DNA from: Strix aluco
Taxonomy: Eukaryota; Chordata; Aves; Strigiformes; Strigidae
Reading direction: 5' to 3'
DNA length: 64,000 nt
Assembly (NCBI RefSeq): GCF_031877795.1
Contig: NC_133933.1
Span: 73,425,730 to 73,489,729, forward strand
In this document: positions 22,611 through 36,600 of the stretch, piece after piece
Layout: every line of letters starts with the position of its first letter
How positions within the stretch are numbered: the first letter of the stretch is position 1
Translations under genes and position numbers: made by a program
Notes under the pieces: model-generated
Told to the model about the DNA's origin: nothing
What the model saw: only the letters and a program-made list of their open reading frames with translations
Database searches by the model: none

Positions 22611-25483
22611 GATGATAAAGTGTTTGAATAGTTTATTTTTTTTTCCTGCCATGAAATGTTTTTTCTCAGCTGTAACTAACAATGTAAGAATGAAGATAAC
22701 AAACCTTGTGTGGCTTTTGAAGTTATGTTTCAATGCATAGCATTGTATGAAGCATGCTCTGTGATGGAATTGTGCAAAAAAATATTTTCTTCTTATTAAT
22801 ATGAATTAAAAATATCTGCCTGTTTCTTCCACAGCTCAGTTTTCCTTCCAACATCCTGACTTTCTCATAACAGGGATCTGTAGAACTGAACTTCATATCA
22901 GCTATCTGACATTGATCACTGGGCTCATAATCTCAGAAGAAATTTAGCAGCTGCTCCCAACTGTAAATGCTGCATCAAGAATCTGGATAAAGATCTTTAT
23001 CTGATGCCAACTGACATCTCTATTATAACCAATAAAGTTCTGATTAGCCACTGTGGGTAGTCTTTGATAAATATGTAACAATACAGCCAGTGACAGTATT
23101 ACTACACTGTATTATGACAATTCACAGACTGGAATGGAAAGTTATCAATGGAGAGTGTCTCTTGCCTCCCTCTCAAACTTTATCCTAGTTTGTCTGGGGT
23201 GAAAAGGGATAATGTAAGGTGAGCAATGGAGGCTGAGCAAGTGGGAAGGCACATCAGACAGTTCACCAGAATCTAATAAAATAGAGAATATGAAGTTTGG
23301 ATCAGACTAGAATTTACAGATTAAGTGACTGCACAGAAGTAAGTGAATTGTAATCTTCATTTGTAATTCTGGGCCAGGAAACTGGGAAGTTTATCATAAT
23401 ATATTGCTGAAATACTGAGGGGCAACTCCAGAATCTTGGAGGACTTTTGGAAAGAAAACCTAGGACTCATAAAAGCTAACTGTTATTTTTGCCAGCAGGT
23501 ACCAAAGTGCCTATAATTCATTAGATAATAGAAGCTCAGGAATCTTTCAGGGCTGTGGAAAATTGTATTAAAAAGGTTTATACTGATATAAATGGAGAGC
23601 GAATGTGAATGCATGAGAGCAAAATACCAGCAGGAAAAGGGCTATTAAAATGGCATTTGTTGCTGACACCTGTAGGTGTTAGATCTGAAACGGAGACAAT
23701 GATTAAATCCTGTGGACTCACAGAGGTTGGACAAGATAGAGAGATAAATCAGAGTAATTTCCTGAAGGGTGTGATAAGACACACCCCAAATCAGCATGCT
23801 CCTAAGAAGAACCCAGGAAGTGTGGGAAGGGGCTCCAAATCTGATGCTCCTCATCCCCCATGTCATTGCAAGCAATTCTGGACATGGCGCCTCAGTGCCT
23901 GAATGCTCAGCAAACTGCTTACATGCATACAGTGTGAGTGTGACTGTGAATCACTGAAATCAGTCTATTTTAAAATAAATTAATCTTTCCTTCCTATGAG
24001 GTGTTGCTATGTTTCCTTTATTTCCTACAGGGCAATTCTGTTGTCATTATGCTTTTAGGAGTTTCTAAAAGATACATATACCACAATAAGCAATTCAAGA
24101 TTCATTCATATAATTATAACTTGTGAGATGAAATATTCTATTTGTCAAAATAAGGGTGATCTCTCATGTTAATGTACAAAAGAAACCCAGCATTCTAGGC
24201 GTGGGTTCATGCCATCCTGACACAGAGCTCTAGAGTGGTTCAGATGAACTGCAACTGCAAGAGCTCAGTTGCAGCCCTCATGGTGTCTTTCAAACACCAG
24301 ATGGCATATGACTAAACTTAGCAGTCTAAATGTAGGACGGCAATTAAAATGCCTAAATATACATACGTAGAACCATTTTAGGTGTCCCAGAAGTCCTGAG
24401 ATGCCCACACGAGCTGGTATGACACAGGATCTGTGGGAGATCTGTTAAGTGGTATCTTGGGACAGGCAGGATACCTTAGGATATCTAAAATACTACTAGA
24501 CATTTAACTTTAAGCACTTGAATTATTCAGTATGGAGAGCATTCATCTCTCCAGCGTCACTTGCGAGTTCCTTGAGAGTTTGAGATGCCTCGATAGAGCA
24601 GAGAGGTGCAGCACAGCCCTGAAGTCAAGCCTGCACTGCTCTGGAGCAGCAGCTCCAGGCCAGGTGAGACTCCTTGCGATACCTGAAGTGACACGGTAGA
24701 GCCTGTGTTCAGACAACTGTGCAGCTGGATGTGAGAGAAGCATCTGTAAATAGAGTCACTGCTGAAATGTACTTAATACCGTGTTGTGTTTGGAGAACTG
24801 TAGCATATTCACCAAGTCTACCTGCCATTGTGCATCCACCCCTGCTACGATCACCTCCTTTCTTTTAAAGGACATTCTTGCCACCTTGTCTAAGCTGCAA
24901 GTGTCTTGGTTTGTAAGTCAGGCTGCCGCTAGGCTTTAGTTCAGATCAGCAATTAACCTTTTAGCAGCTTCAAAAAATGGCTTTATACTCCCAAAGCCTT
25001 CCACCTCCCCAAGGGCATAGTTAATAGCTTTCCTCAGAAGTAGTGGCATAGACATGTCTACTGACATATTCCTACTACACATACCAGAAATGAAATGCTG
25101 GCAATCGATTTAACTCATGCAGACAAAAACTTTGTACAAGGGTACTGACCCGAGGATAAGGAAACACACATTGACCCAGCTTGCACCCTGTAATAGTCCC
25201 ACAGTTAGCTGTAAGCTCCCCCACAGCTGTGGACAAAGGGACATCTCCCCACCAACCACCCCCTGTGAAACTTCAAGTGTAATTTCTGATTCACATGCCC
25301 ATCAGCTGCTTCTTCTGGTTCATGTGGACTATTTTTGGAATCCCTTTGGAGCTCCTCTGTGTTGTCCCCATGCACATGTTCTTCCTTGACATTTTGTTTG
25401 GGTTTTCCATTTTTGCAGACAGCAAGGCCTGTGTCTCACAGGGTCATGCAAACCTTAGAGGCTGCCCCAGTAATACTGCAAGT
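22611..25483. other. Intergenic sequence with possible old LTR-like unit
   Basis: No gene was recognised. A segment around 23190-24030 has LTR-like layout (a TGTCTGGGG start, an AAATAAAT signal near 23973 and a CCTACA end), but no target duplication could be matched. Confidence 0.4.
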
Positions 25484-25862
25484 ATCAGGTATTTATACCC
25501 AGTGATAAGATCCCTCCTAAGCCTCCAGGCTGTACAGTCCCAGACTTCTCAGTCTTTTCTCAAATAACAATCCCTCAATCATCTTCATGACCCATTCCTG
25601 GACTTGCTCCAGTGTGTTCATGTTTGCCCAGATCTGGACCCAGAACTCCAGGAGTGGCCTCACCAGTGCTGAGCAGAGGGGAATGTGTGCTGCCCTTGAC
25701 CTGCCAGCAGTGCTCTGCTTCATGCAGCCCAGTACACCACTAGTAACTGGCCCCCAGCCGGGCTTGGTGCTGCTGATCAAAGCTCTTTGAGCCCAGTAAT
25801 TCAGCCAGTTTTCAGTCCACCTCCCTGTGCATTAATCTAGGTATGTGCCAATCCTGCTGTAC
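25484..25862 (-). mobile_element. Old CR1 LINE fragment (CR1-e)
   Basis: The complement of CR1 ORF2: reading minus gives recognisable blocks such as SALVRPLLEFWVQIW and LEQVQEWVMKMIEGL, followed by LRSLGLYSLEA, with several stops and shifts between them. The 3' UTR and tail are missing and the upstream part looks internally deleted. It is a diverged, non-functional copy. Confidence 0.8.
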
Positions 25863-28800
25863 AATGAACTTTCAGTTTTGACAAATACTGCAAAATGCGG
25901 CTTTATTAAGAAAGTCAACTTAGTGAATCTATATTATGACAATTAAATTTTTAATGGGTCAGAACCAATATCTGCTACAGGTAAAATAATCATGACAGAT
26001 CCAATGCAATTTAATTTTAACTCAGCAGAACTGATGCAGTTACTTGTGTCTTCTTAGAATGTTTTCTTTATAGCCAAAAGGTAAGAAACTATCTTAAAAG
26101 CAAGGATAGAATTCATTTTTCACATGTAGCTCAGAAGCGGAATTCTTGACTGGGACTGTTTAGACTCTTTGCTGGATTAAAAAACATTCATCTATGTATG
26201 TATGCACTGGGAAGCTGGTACACAAGCTATTGCTGAGAAGCATTTCATTCAACCTCTTAAAGCACTACTTTGAAGTGCTCTTGATACTGATGGAAGGCCT
26301 AGAACATTTAATTATTGCTGTGTTGCTAGGTATAATGCCCATTTCTGTGGCTTAAATCCTACATCTCCAGACTGAAGTGGAAGTGCATCCTGCCACGTGA
26401 CTCGAGTGACTGAACGAACCTGGCAACATTCCTGCCTATTTATTATCTAGATCGCCAAAAGAAAAATGTAATTCTTTAACAATAACTTTAACCCACAGGA
26501 AGAAACGGATCATATATAAACTCTATTTTATGTCCTTACATATGCATTCATTTAGCATCATGATGCAAAGATATGAATCACACTTCATGGAAAGATTAGA
26601 TTTTTAAAGATTTTCCCATTTATGCAAAACACTTCTGATTCTTGTAAAAAATGGAAAAAATTAAGATTCCTTTAAAAGGAATTCACAGTTGAAAGGAGAA
26701 AAAGAATCAGCAAACATCAGAGTAAAGTTTCATTATTTTTTTCTCTTTTAAAAGAATTGAATAAGGAAGAGCTGTCAGCAATCCACCATGATGAGCAGAG
26801 TGCATTCAGAGAACTGGGTGCCCAGTTAGAGTGACTTCACCCTCCCTGAGAACACAACCAATGACTGAAAATAGAATGGGTCTAGGATTGAGTCCCATGC
26901 CCTCAAAATCCCAACTACTATAAACCAAATTTCTTGATACCACACGTTATCTACTCTCGTACCATTGCTATTTTAAAAAATATTTCCTCTTCCATGTCTG
27001 GCACAGCCATTTGCAATTTCAGAACTTCTCTTTTCTTTTTAGAAACTGGCTGCTCTATGGCTGTTTGTTGTTCTGCACATTGCTTTAGCTTGGTAATGGT
27101 ACACATACAATGAGGCAAAATAACATCAACGTGAGGATTCAAATTTTGCTTAACTGAAAGCTTACCTGTAAAACATACGACTAATTTGGGATGCCTGTAA
27201 TCTGCAATAAGAGGTAGCTTGCTTACTGAAAATCTTCTGCACATTTTGATTTCATCTTCTGCTCAATGAGTGGTTAGAAACAGAGCAAGTCTCTAATGGT
27301 TCCTCATTTTTCACCTAATTTATAAATACAATTAAATCACATACTACATATTCCTTCTTGACATATCTGTGTACTTCTGTGTTCTTATTAAAGCAACTTC
27401 CACTTGTTAAGCCATGATTTTATCCATGTGATTAAATGACATTCTTATATGCTCCTTTGGTATTGCAAATTCTAAATTCAAGAAGAGTCAAGATGACATG
27501 AGGATCGAGCTGAAGGGTGTGTGATCTATACAGCAGACTCCTCTCAAAGGCCTGAAATGAAACGCTCAATTACTCAGAGTATGCCTACAAAAGCTTTCCG
27601 AGGCAGACATGAAAAGCAGTTTGCCTTTCTGTGCAGTCTGCCTGCACTCCAGCTCAGGGGGACATGAGACAGTTTTACACAGAGCCCCAGCCAGAAAGCT
27701 GAGTGCTGGCAAAGCATGTTAGCTTGGATCCAGTGCTGTGTTAATGTGGGGATCCATGGCTCCCACTTTGGAGCTGGCTTGGCGTTTGGGTGGGGCTGAG
27801 ACCCCTCTGCCTGCAGAGCACTCTGCTGCCGTTCCCCAGATCATCTTCCCCCTGCTGACAGCAAACCTGCAGCACTCTCTCCTCTTCCCCACTAAGTGCT
27901 GACAGCAGATTGCCAATACCAATCACTCTCTTACAATGAGCGGCTGAGGTCCATACAAGGGAATTACACAAAAGAATTGTTGTAGGCTTCATAAAACTCA
28001 GTGTATCTCCCTTGTCTCTGTCATCTTTCTTTCTTCTATGATACTTTAACAGAGGTAACCTTACATATTTTGGTCTTGATTTATCATTAAGGAGTGCCAT
28101 TTTATTAAGTACCACATATTTCTCTACAATTGTATTTGGGGTTCTAGCTTACTGGGACAAACCGAGAGAGGGGTTTTGTGAACTACTGCTTACTGCTGAA
28201 ATCACTGGCCCTTTTCTCTCTGAGCACGTTCTCCTTTCCTGATGCTGGACAAGCTACTGCAGTCAAGTGTATCCAGTACTTAAAGAGATCATTTGGAGGA
28301 TTTGTTCTGCATGTAATTTCCTAAAATTTGGTCAAGATCTCACAAAAGGCCCTTCAAATTTCCCTGCCCCTTTTTGGAAGTCCAAGAGATATATGAAAAG
28401 CGTAACGTTACAAGCTATGGACGCAGGAAGATGCTGAGCATCCTGATTTCCAAGGAGCCTACTAGAGTCTGCAAATGCTCTTCACTTCCCATTATCAGAA
28501 TCTTAGACTCAGTTAACACTCATTTCAAACAAACAGTAGAGAATTAAGTCTTCATCTGTTACTGAAATATTGTGCTTTTATGACTGAAGAGTAGATTTGA
28601 AGAAAGGGATTTAAACTGTAACAGTAATAATTTCCTTTTCTGATAAGCTGAGTTCCATCTTCTGTATCCACAGCAAAATGGAAAAATATTTTCTGCATCA
28701 GATATTTGTCCTCAGATAAACGTAAGAAGCCAATCCAAATAAATGCTTTGGGTTATTCAGCAATATCAGGAAAAACGTCTTTGACTGTAACATAAGGATT

Positions 28801-31800
28801 TTCTGTTCACTGTTACTCAGGTTGGTTTGCTGCTCTTTTAATTCCTGCCTGGTACAAATTATCTCCAGTTCCTTCTCAGAGGTCAGCTCGTCTGCCTGTC
28901 CTTTCTCTTCAGTTGTGTGATCTCATCCACTAGAACCTGCTTCTCATTAAAATAAAATTTTAAGTAACAAAAAAGGTTATTTTAATGGGAGCAAGGTGGG
29001 GGGTTTTTTGGTAGAACAAAAAGGTCTTTTTTTATCCTTATTTGATAAGCACACACTGACAAAATTACAAACATTTATGTAACAATCAACCAGGATAATT
29101 ATAGATCATTTTACCCCACAGGTAGGTCAATTATTTCTTTAATCAAGTTATGCATATATTAAGTGTTATCTGTACCAAGGCTGGTACTAATTGAAATGAT
29201 GCATGATTACTGCATAATTTAAAATCTCTTCAGATTGCAGAATTGGGTTTGGCCTAGCAAAGGACTTTGTTGTTGTTATTCTTTTAGAGCCAAATTAATT
29301 GTGCTGCTTTAAATTCTGGATTTAATTTCTACTGATTTTGTCTGCCTACAACTGTCTCTTTTGCAGACTGCCTTTACTAGTGGCTGGCCCCATACAAGCC
29401 CGTTCAATGGCCAGCAAGGAAAAGTTGAGCAAGCCTAGTAACAAAGCAGGTTACTGGTTCTGCTCCCATTTTATAGAAGTAACATTTTTAAGGCATCACA
29501 AAGAAAGAAGAATAAAAGTCTATACCAGCTTTTATCTTAAAATGAACATTATTTCCATGTTGATCACCTCTAAATAAACTCAACCTCAGTACTTTAGATG
29601 GAAAAAATACCAGCATTGATTACGATGATATATTCAAGCTGAAACAATGATTGATCCGAGCTAGATTTACTGGAATCACAGGCATCTAAATCAGGTACAT
29701 TTCCTGAGAAAACCTCAGGAACTTTTTCAAATAACCTCAGTAAAATGTATTCAAAGATTTCTTTAGGCTCCTTTCTAATATACAACTATATAATTGTCCC
29801 CTTTTTTATTATCAAGACTGCTATGAATAAGCAGTACGCCGTTTTACCACTTGATGGTGCCAAATGTTTTACACACTTAGCCAGAGCTAAAAACTTTAAA
29901 ACCAGGTCACCTTTTGAAAGACAGTTTAAGCTGAAGCTTGAATCATATTCCATTTTCATAGGAAACATACATTTATTATTTGATACCATGGATATTTGAA
30001 AATTAGGCATTACCATTCACTTGCTGTAACTTCAGCACTGAAAACTCTTTTAAATGTGTCTGCCAGTGATTCATCTGGCCTCCCCCTCACAAATGCCCAC
30101 CCACTTGGTGTTACACCCTATAGGTAAGGACACCTAGGCATGTACAGGTCTCCAATGTGCTCCTTTTGCCCATACAGATCCCTGTCAGCATGTCTACCCC
30201 AGTCATCTCCTTTCCAAAATCAGCATCATGTCCTCACCATTTGCAAGACTCTCAATATATATTTGAGTCCAGGATAAAATTAACTGATCTGAGCAGATGG
30301 ACTCAGCAGTGGAATGAGCCTGACTCTTAGCTCGTGGCTTAGCATCACCATGAGCAGTCAGGTGAGAGCAAGCACAAGATTTTTCATGGACTCTTAGCTT
30401 AGGTTAGCATGGTGCAATCGGTAGGTCTGATTGGATATGATACAGTGAGCAACATTAGTGCTTAGGGGCAATTTAGCATTAGAAGAGGAACAATCCTGGT
30501 AATTAGAAAGGATGTGGATGGAGATCCATGCTTGGTCCTTAGGACTTTGGTGTGGTAAAAGACAGCAAGGATGGGGTGAGAGAAGGAGCTTCTATGTACT
30601 TGTGTTAAGGAGGCTGAAGGGAGAATCTACAGGCAAGCTGACATTTTGCTGTAGTGTGGTTGCTCTTTGGAGAGGTTACAGGAAGGAGATAGCCCAGGTG
30701 CTGCTACTCCTAACCTTCTGCACATAGCACTTTTTATACCTCAGAGAAAAGGTCTCCACCAGCTGAAGAGAGTTTGTAGGCTATACACTTAACAAAGTCT
30801 TTAGATACCTTCAGAAAGTATGGAATAATTGCCCACAGACCTGTGAATCTAACTGCATGAATTTTCATCATTCATCTGTTTGTCCCAGCATGCATGGGGC
30901 TCTTATGCCTCAAAAACACCACTGGGTCCATACCCTGCCAGTGGAATCCATTCCTGCTCCCTGGAATGTATATCCGGGCTCCATTGAGCTCCTGAGGCAT
31001 CACCAGTGCTTGGTGTTTCTAGACAAGGGAGGAGACCTGCACATTCCTGATTCTTACAAAAGATGCTGAGCAACTCCATGCACAGAATGAGCATTTTTTC
31101 AGCCTTCAGTATGGAGTCAGGCAGGATGCCGTAACAGGATGCCTGGGAACTCCAGAGCTGGAGCAGCAAAAGAAATTGCAGCCTGACACGTTCTCACATC
31201 AGGCCTCGTGGTCACCCTTCTGCCACAGCACCAAGGGAACAACCCAATAGAGAACCATCTGCTTCCTTTGCACACCAGCTCATGCGCCCTTGTTGGCTGT
31301 ACTCTGTCATCAGAGGCAGGGAGAAAAATGTGCGAAGTAGATTTGTGAAGGGAAAGTGTGAAAGTTATGCTGAGTGCAGAAGGAGGAAAACAAGGAAAAG
31401 TAAGGAGGAAAAGTGCAGAAGGTGCCTGTCTTGAGGCCACCCTGAAGATGTTAGGAAGCTGTCTAGCTGCAAGAGAGTTACACTGAGGTGCAGACCTAGA
31501 TGTTGAATGTGCACCATTCTGTGCATATGGTGAAATTATCTACCAGTCCTTTGAAAGATGCGTTGTGATTTACTGCAATTTGGGAAAGGAATTTAATTAC
31601 ACTATATGACATCTGTGCTAAGGTAGAAGTGTTTCAGGCCATGTGTCTGTAATCATCTTTATTCCTGATTAACTTGTGATGAAGGTGGGATGTTGGTATC
31701 AGAAATGACAATAACTTACACAACTTCTGTAGTATTTTCAAACCATACATTGGCACAATAATCTCACTAGTATTATGCACACTGTGCCTATTTGCTATTT

Positions 31801-33484
31801 TTGTATGTCTACACTGCTTCTCAAAACTCTTAATCAAATCATATTAAACAGTGCCTGTTCTCAGTCACTGCCCCAACCCCAGAGCTTGAAGATACAACAA
31901 GCCTGTCAGAGCACAATTAGAATCAAACTGCAAAATCGCACAGCTGCCTCCTCACCTCCAGCATGCACACAAAGCACTTTTCAAGGCGGGTTTTTCCTGG
32001 AATACAGTTCTTGCTTCCAACTGCTCAGTTAGCTCCAGTTTTTCATCTGCTGTGCTGAAAACAGCACATAGTAATGAGAAGCTCAGTTTCTGAGGCTTTG
32101 CTACTCTGCCTTTTGTTTGAAAGAACATTGCTGTCTGTTCTGTGGAAGACCGCAGCCATTACTGCTTTCCTACCCAATTCTCCCTTTTAGCACCCATCTG
32201 CTTAGCTGGGATGGGATCCTTGGTTAGCATACGTACCTCATCATAATTGCACATACAGTTTAACACAGCACTGTTGCCAGCTGCTTAAACGTGTGGGAGA
32301 ATTAACATAACTGTATGAACCTAGTGCAATCAGATGAAAAGGAGCAAAAAAAGTTCAATAATTAACAGGAGTCAAATTATACACATACATACAGAATATG
32401 TACATAGTTAACATACTTTAATATAATAATGAATACTGCAGCATGTAATAATGCATATATATAAGAGGAAAAAATAATGTGCATATAGCAAACACGCTAT
32501 TTCATTATTTTGCTATTTTAAATGGTCATCAAAGCAAAATAAATCTCTCAGTCTAAGAGCTGGGCTATATATATATATATATGTCCACAATGTCAATGAG
32601 CAGGCTGGAAATTTTTCCGATGAGTTAACTTCCTAATGTGGGTGGAGAAAATGACAAGCAGGGAATTTTCCTTCTGGAAAAAAATCTGCCCTTTAGTTCT
32701 CAGGCTGCGTAAGAAGTTGGTGGATAGGTGAAAGGGGAACATTTTGAATCATTTAACAAAACATTGGTTATCCTTGTAGGCAAGACACAAGTGGGGTTTG
32801 AAAACTGGTTGAATATACAAGAATACCAGAACTGTGAAAAAGGACTTGGAAGGACCCAAGCCCTTTCCCATCTGGGCATATATCAGTATTTTACTTATTG
32901 GTATTTAGAAGGAAGATTTTTCTCTCTTGCTAGATTGTTTAGCATCTGCCCAGTGAACAGTTTCTTGCAGCTCTTTTGGAAGCGATATTGAGAGAGCTCT
33001 TCACTGCTGGAGATGGTATTCTAAAATAGAAAGAATAACTGCTATAATCTAGTAGAGCTATTCTTCAGATCATAATTCTGAGGAGACAGGACAGGCTTAT
33101 AAAGTGAAAAAAAATCATTTGAGGAAATATGGAATAACAAATAATTTAAACTAAAAAAACCCCCAACGGTGTCAGAACTAATTTTCTTTTTCCACAAGGA
33201 AGAGAAAAACTAATCAACAAGGAAATTAAAACAACCTCCTACCTCTAGTGTCTCTTCACTGTGTTAAGCAACCTGCCCAGGTCTCAATCTAGTACGGACT
33301 AACTAGGATTCAGAAATGAGATCTTGGTGTTACAGCAGCTATTTTCAAAAAACTTTCTTACTCATTACCAGTCAAAAAAAACCCCAATCATACATGAAAA
33401 ATGATTAAGGCATTACACAATTCCATGTTTTCCCAGATATTCAGGACCATATGCACATCTTATTTACCTTCTGTACTACACCAC
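25863..33484. other. Gene-free intergenic stretch
   Basis: AT-rich sequence with no recognised gene, RNA or clear repeat except a (TA)n run at 32566-32582. A 97-codon minus-strand frame at 26951-27244 and a 124-codon frame at 27741-28115 show no recognised similarity. Confidence 0.6.
32566..32582. repeat. (TA)n microsatellite
   Basis: About eight and a half TA units. Confidence 0.9.
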
Positions 33485-33645
33485 CCATCCCAAAAAAGAC
33501 CTGACAGAATTGGAAAAGGAATGGAGAACAGCAATAAGGACAGTCAGAGTTTTGGAAGAATTTCTGCTGTGTGAGCGCCTCACAGGCTAGGGGTCCTCAG
33601 CATGGAAAAGACATGTTGAGTGAGGGAGAATGGAGAGAATTTTAC
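33485..33645 (+). mobile_element. Ancient CR1 remnant
   Basis: The plus strand resembles the CR1 ORF2 region around [49 protein letters not shown], then GGACAGTCAGAG, then CTCAGCATGGAAAAGAC in the right order and spacing. It is strongly diverged and no frame is intact. Confidence 0.5.
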
Positions 33646-36600
33646 ATAACGATATATACAGCAGAGACACGTAAGTCTCACCAGTGACATGGAGGCAGTG
33701 AGCAGGAGCTGATAGATCACTGTCTCTTCCCATACAACACATATTGGCATCTAGTGTTAATTCTAAATTCCAAACAATCATGAGGACATATCAATTCAAG
33801 TGACATGTGCTAAGCTGTGTGCTTCCCTGCCGTGGTGCATTCTGATTAATGAAAATTTGCATTTGTACAAAAGTGATTGGGAAATTTCATTTAAAAATAC
33901 CTGTAAGGCCAACAAAATATGAAAATACCACTTCTCTTCCAGAAGACCCTACAGAGTCTCCAAGAGTGCTTAACAGGTTCTTATGCTACTCAAGTCATAT
34001 GTTAACAGACTCCAATCCAGCACAACTGTTTATACAATCTCTCAAGTATATAAGTTATTGATTCAGACAGACTGTTGTGATTGAGTAGATAAGCCATTCC
34101 TTGGCTGAACACTACAGCCTCTGAAGGATCAGAAATCTTCCTCGGAGTGGCTGTTCCCACCCCGCTCTGCCTGTGATGTCCTAATGTCCATAGTCTGGTG
34201 TGAAATATTGGTCACTTCCTATCGAGAAGTAGAAAGGGATGGAAAATCTATTAGAAAAGTGACCTGTGAGTGACCAAGGATTGGAAGCAAATATGTTGTT
34301 CTCTGGTAGCAAAGAAGAGGATATTTATGATCAGTGGAGAGATCAGTTTACGAAAATCTAAGTGGTCTGTCAAATTGTGTGGTATGTATGGGGGAAGTCA
34401 TGAAAAGATGCATTTGTTGAGATTGAAAAAAATAATTATCATCTACAATCTCAATCTCATTATTAACACATCCTCCTTTTTTTCTGCAGAATATTTAAAC
34501 CACTTCTTTTCTGCTTTAGTGCTAAATGGAAGCCACCAGCTTGAGATCGTAGTGTCCAGAAGAAAATATTTAGGGCATTTTATGATGAAAGTTTCATTCA
34601 TCTCTTTATGGAATGTTTCCATGCAAGCAGTCATCTGCCTTATTGTCTCTCAGGTCAAACTAGTATATCTTAAAAAAAACCCCAAAAATCCATATTTAAA
34701 AAATGCATTTAGATGGAAATTTGCATGCTTACTGCCTGATAGCATTCCACAAAGTCAGCATCAAACTGCTGTCACCTTCTTGCTGGAAGCAGGATGTTCA
34801 GACATGCTAAAGATTTGAATTACGAGTATGTAACACTGGTCTTAGCCTCTGTACTATCTGCAGTAACGTTTCAACTAAAGTAGTTTTAACTAGTTAGATT
34901 GATAAAATGTGACATACAGAGATTGTTATTTGTGAGTTGCATTGGTTACCTAAAAATATGAAACATAACATCTGAACACGTCAGTCTAAAAAATACTGTC
35001 TACCAAGGCAACTTCTAGAATAATGGAGTGATATGTAATTTTCTTCCTCACATTTTAAGAATGCTGGGCTATTTTCAGCTGGTCTTGACTCTTATGCTTG
35101 TTTATTCCCAGCTGGTGCTACGCCACTCCCAGCAAAGAGCCTTTCCTGGCTCCTCCAAGTCGCTCTAGAAAGATCCTGATTCTTCAGGGTCAGTTGGAAT
35201 GGGACTTGTTCAGATTTCAAATCACTTGAACACATCTGGCTGTGACTGATCACGACTTACACGTGGAGCCACTTTTGCTTGTACACACCGTATCAAACTA
35301 CATCAATGGATATCTGAGGCTTCTCAAGGCACAGTATTTACACTGTGGCTCTCTGGCTTAGAAACATGTTCAGAGGCCGGAAGTAAAGCAGGCAAAAATT
35401 TCTGTTTGTGATAGACTAGGTCAAGTCTGCAGAGAGCCAGAGCCTCTGTGCTGAGGCAGTGACATACTGAGGACTGTGTGAGACATAGTATGTTGCCTCT
35501 GATAAAAGTCTCTGCAGGGTCAGCAGGATCATGTGGTGGGTGAATACATCTTTCTTGTGCAGTGACACACAAAAAAGGGAAGTAATTCTAACTTCAGCTA
35601 CCTTTGAACTCATGCACAATAAAATGCAGAGTACATATCAGGCTAAAATCTATTTTGAAAACATAATTACGGTCCATTATTTTGCAAAAATCTTTCAAAG
35701 ATGTATGCTTTTACTACCCATTTTTCAAGCGGTCCTTCCCCTTTAAAATATAAGTTTGGGCAGCGTTCTTCAAACAGATAAGGCCCACGCAAGACTCCCA
35801 AGTACCTTTTCAAAAATACCTCGCATCCATCAAATCCACTGAAGTCAGTCATATAGCGACCCTACCCCATTTCAATGCATTTCTGAACAGTACTCCCATG
35901 ATTATGTCTATTCTAATTTAGTTTTCTGTTCATGAGGAGAGAGCACAATATTTTTATTCAGTGAAATGGCTGCATTTTTTCCTGTTCATTACATGCAAAA
36001 TGTCTCATAAATATGCCTTAATTTGATTTATAATGATGAATATGCTTGTTGTGCTGTTCTTCTACTGGGTCATTTTTAACTTTCGTTAACTCCTGCACAA
36101 ATTCATTAAGGGCCTGGTTACAGAAGAGCATGTCATACAATATTACTTAAACATGATGTAAACCACTAACACACAATAAATCTAATGTCACATCTCTTAA
36201 CCCACTTGATCATTTCCTTTTTCTGGCACGGTGGCCTGTCAATAAAATAAGCGGGCATGAACATAAAAGATTTAGCAAAATGAAGTGCTTTGTCTCCTAA
36301 GGCTTCACATCTTTGCCAACATAACCAGACTGAATAAGAAAGCTTTTTCCATATATATTTATATTGAACTATACTGGGGCTTTTGAAAGTGAACTCTTTA
36401 CCTTACTGGTTTTAGCCTCCATCTAGGTAAGGAGACAAACTTCGGTGGACCACATGGCTCCTGCTTGAACCAAAATTTTGTGGATACTTGTCTACTAGGC
36501 CAAAAAGACAAGCAAGGTTATAGTCAACTAGTAATTCCACTATCGCCAGGCAGGAAAGGAACATGTAGGTGAGCACTTGCTTCTAGATTGGTATTCCAAA

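Noticed and set aside
26951..28115. Minus-strand frames of 97 and 124 codons
   Set aside because: No recognisable domain, no adjacent poly-A that would suggest a retrocopy, and no splice pattern supporting an exon.
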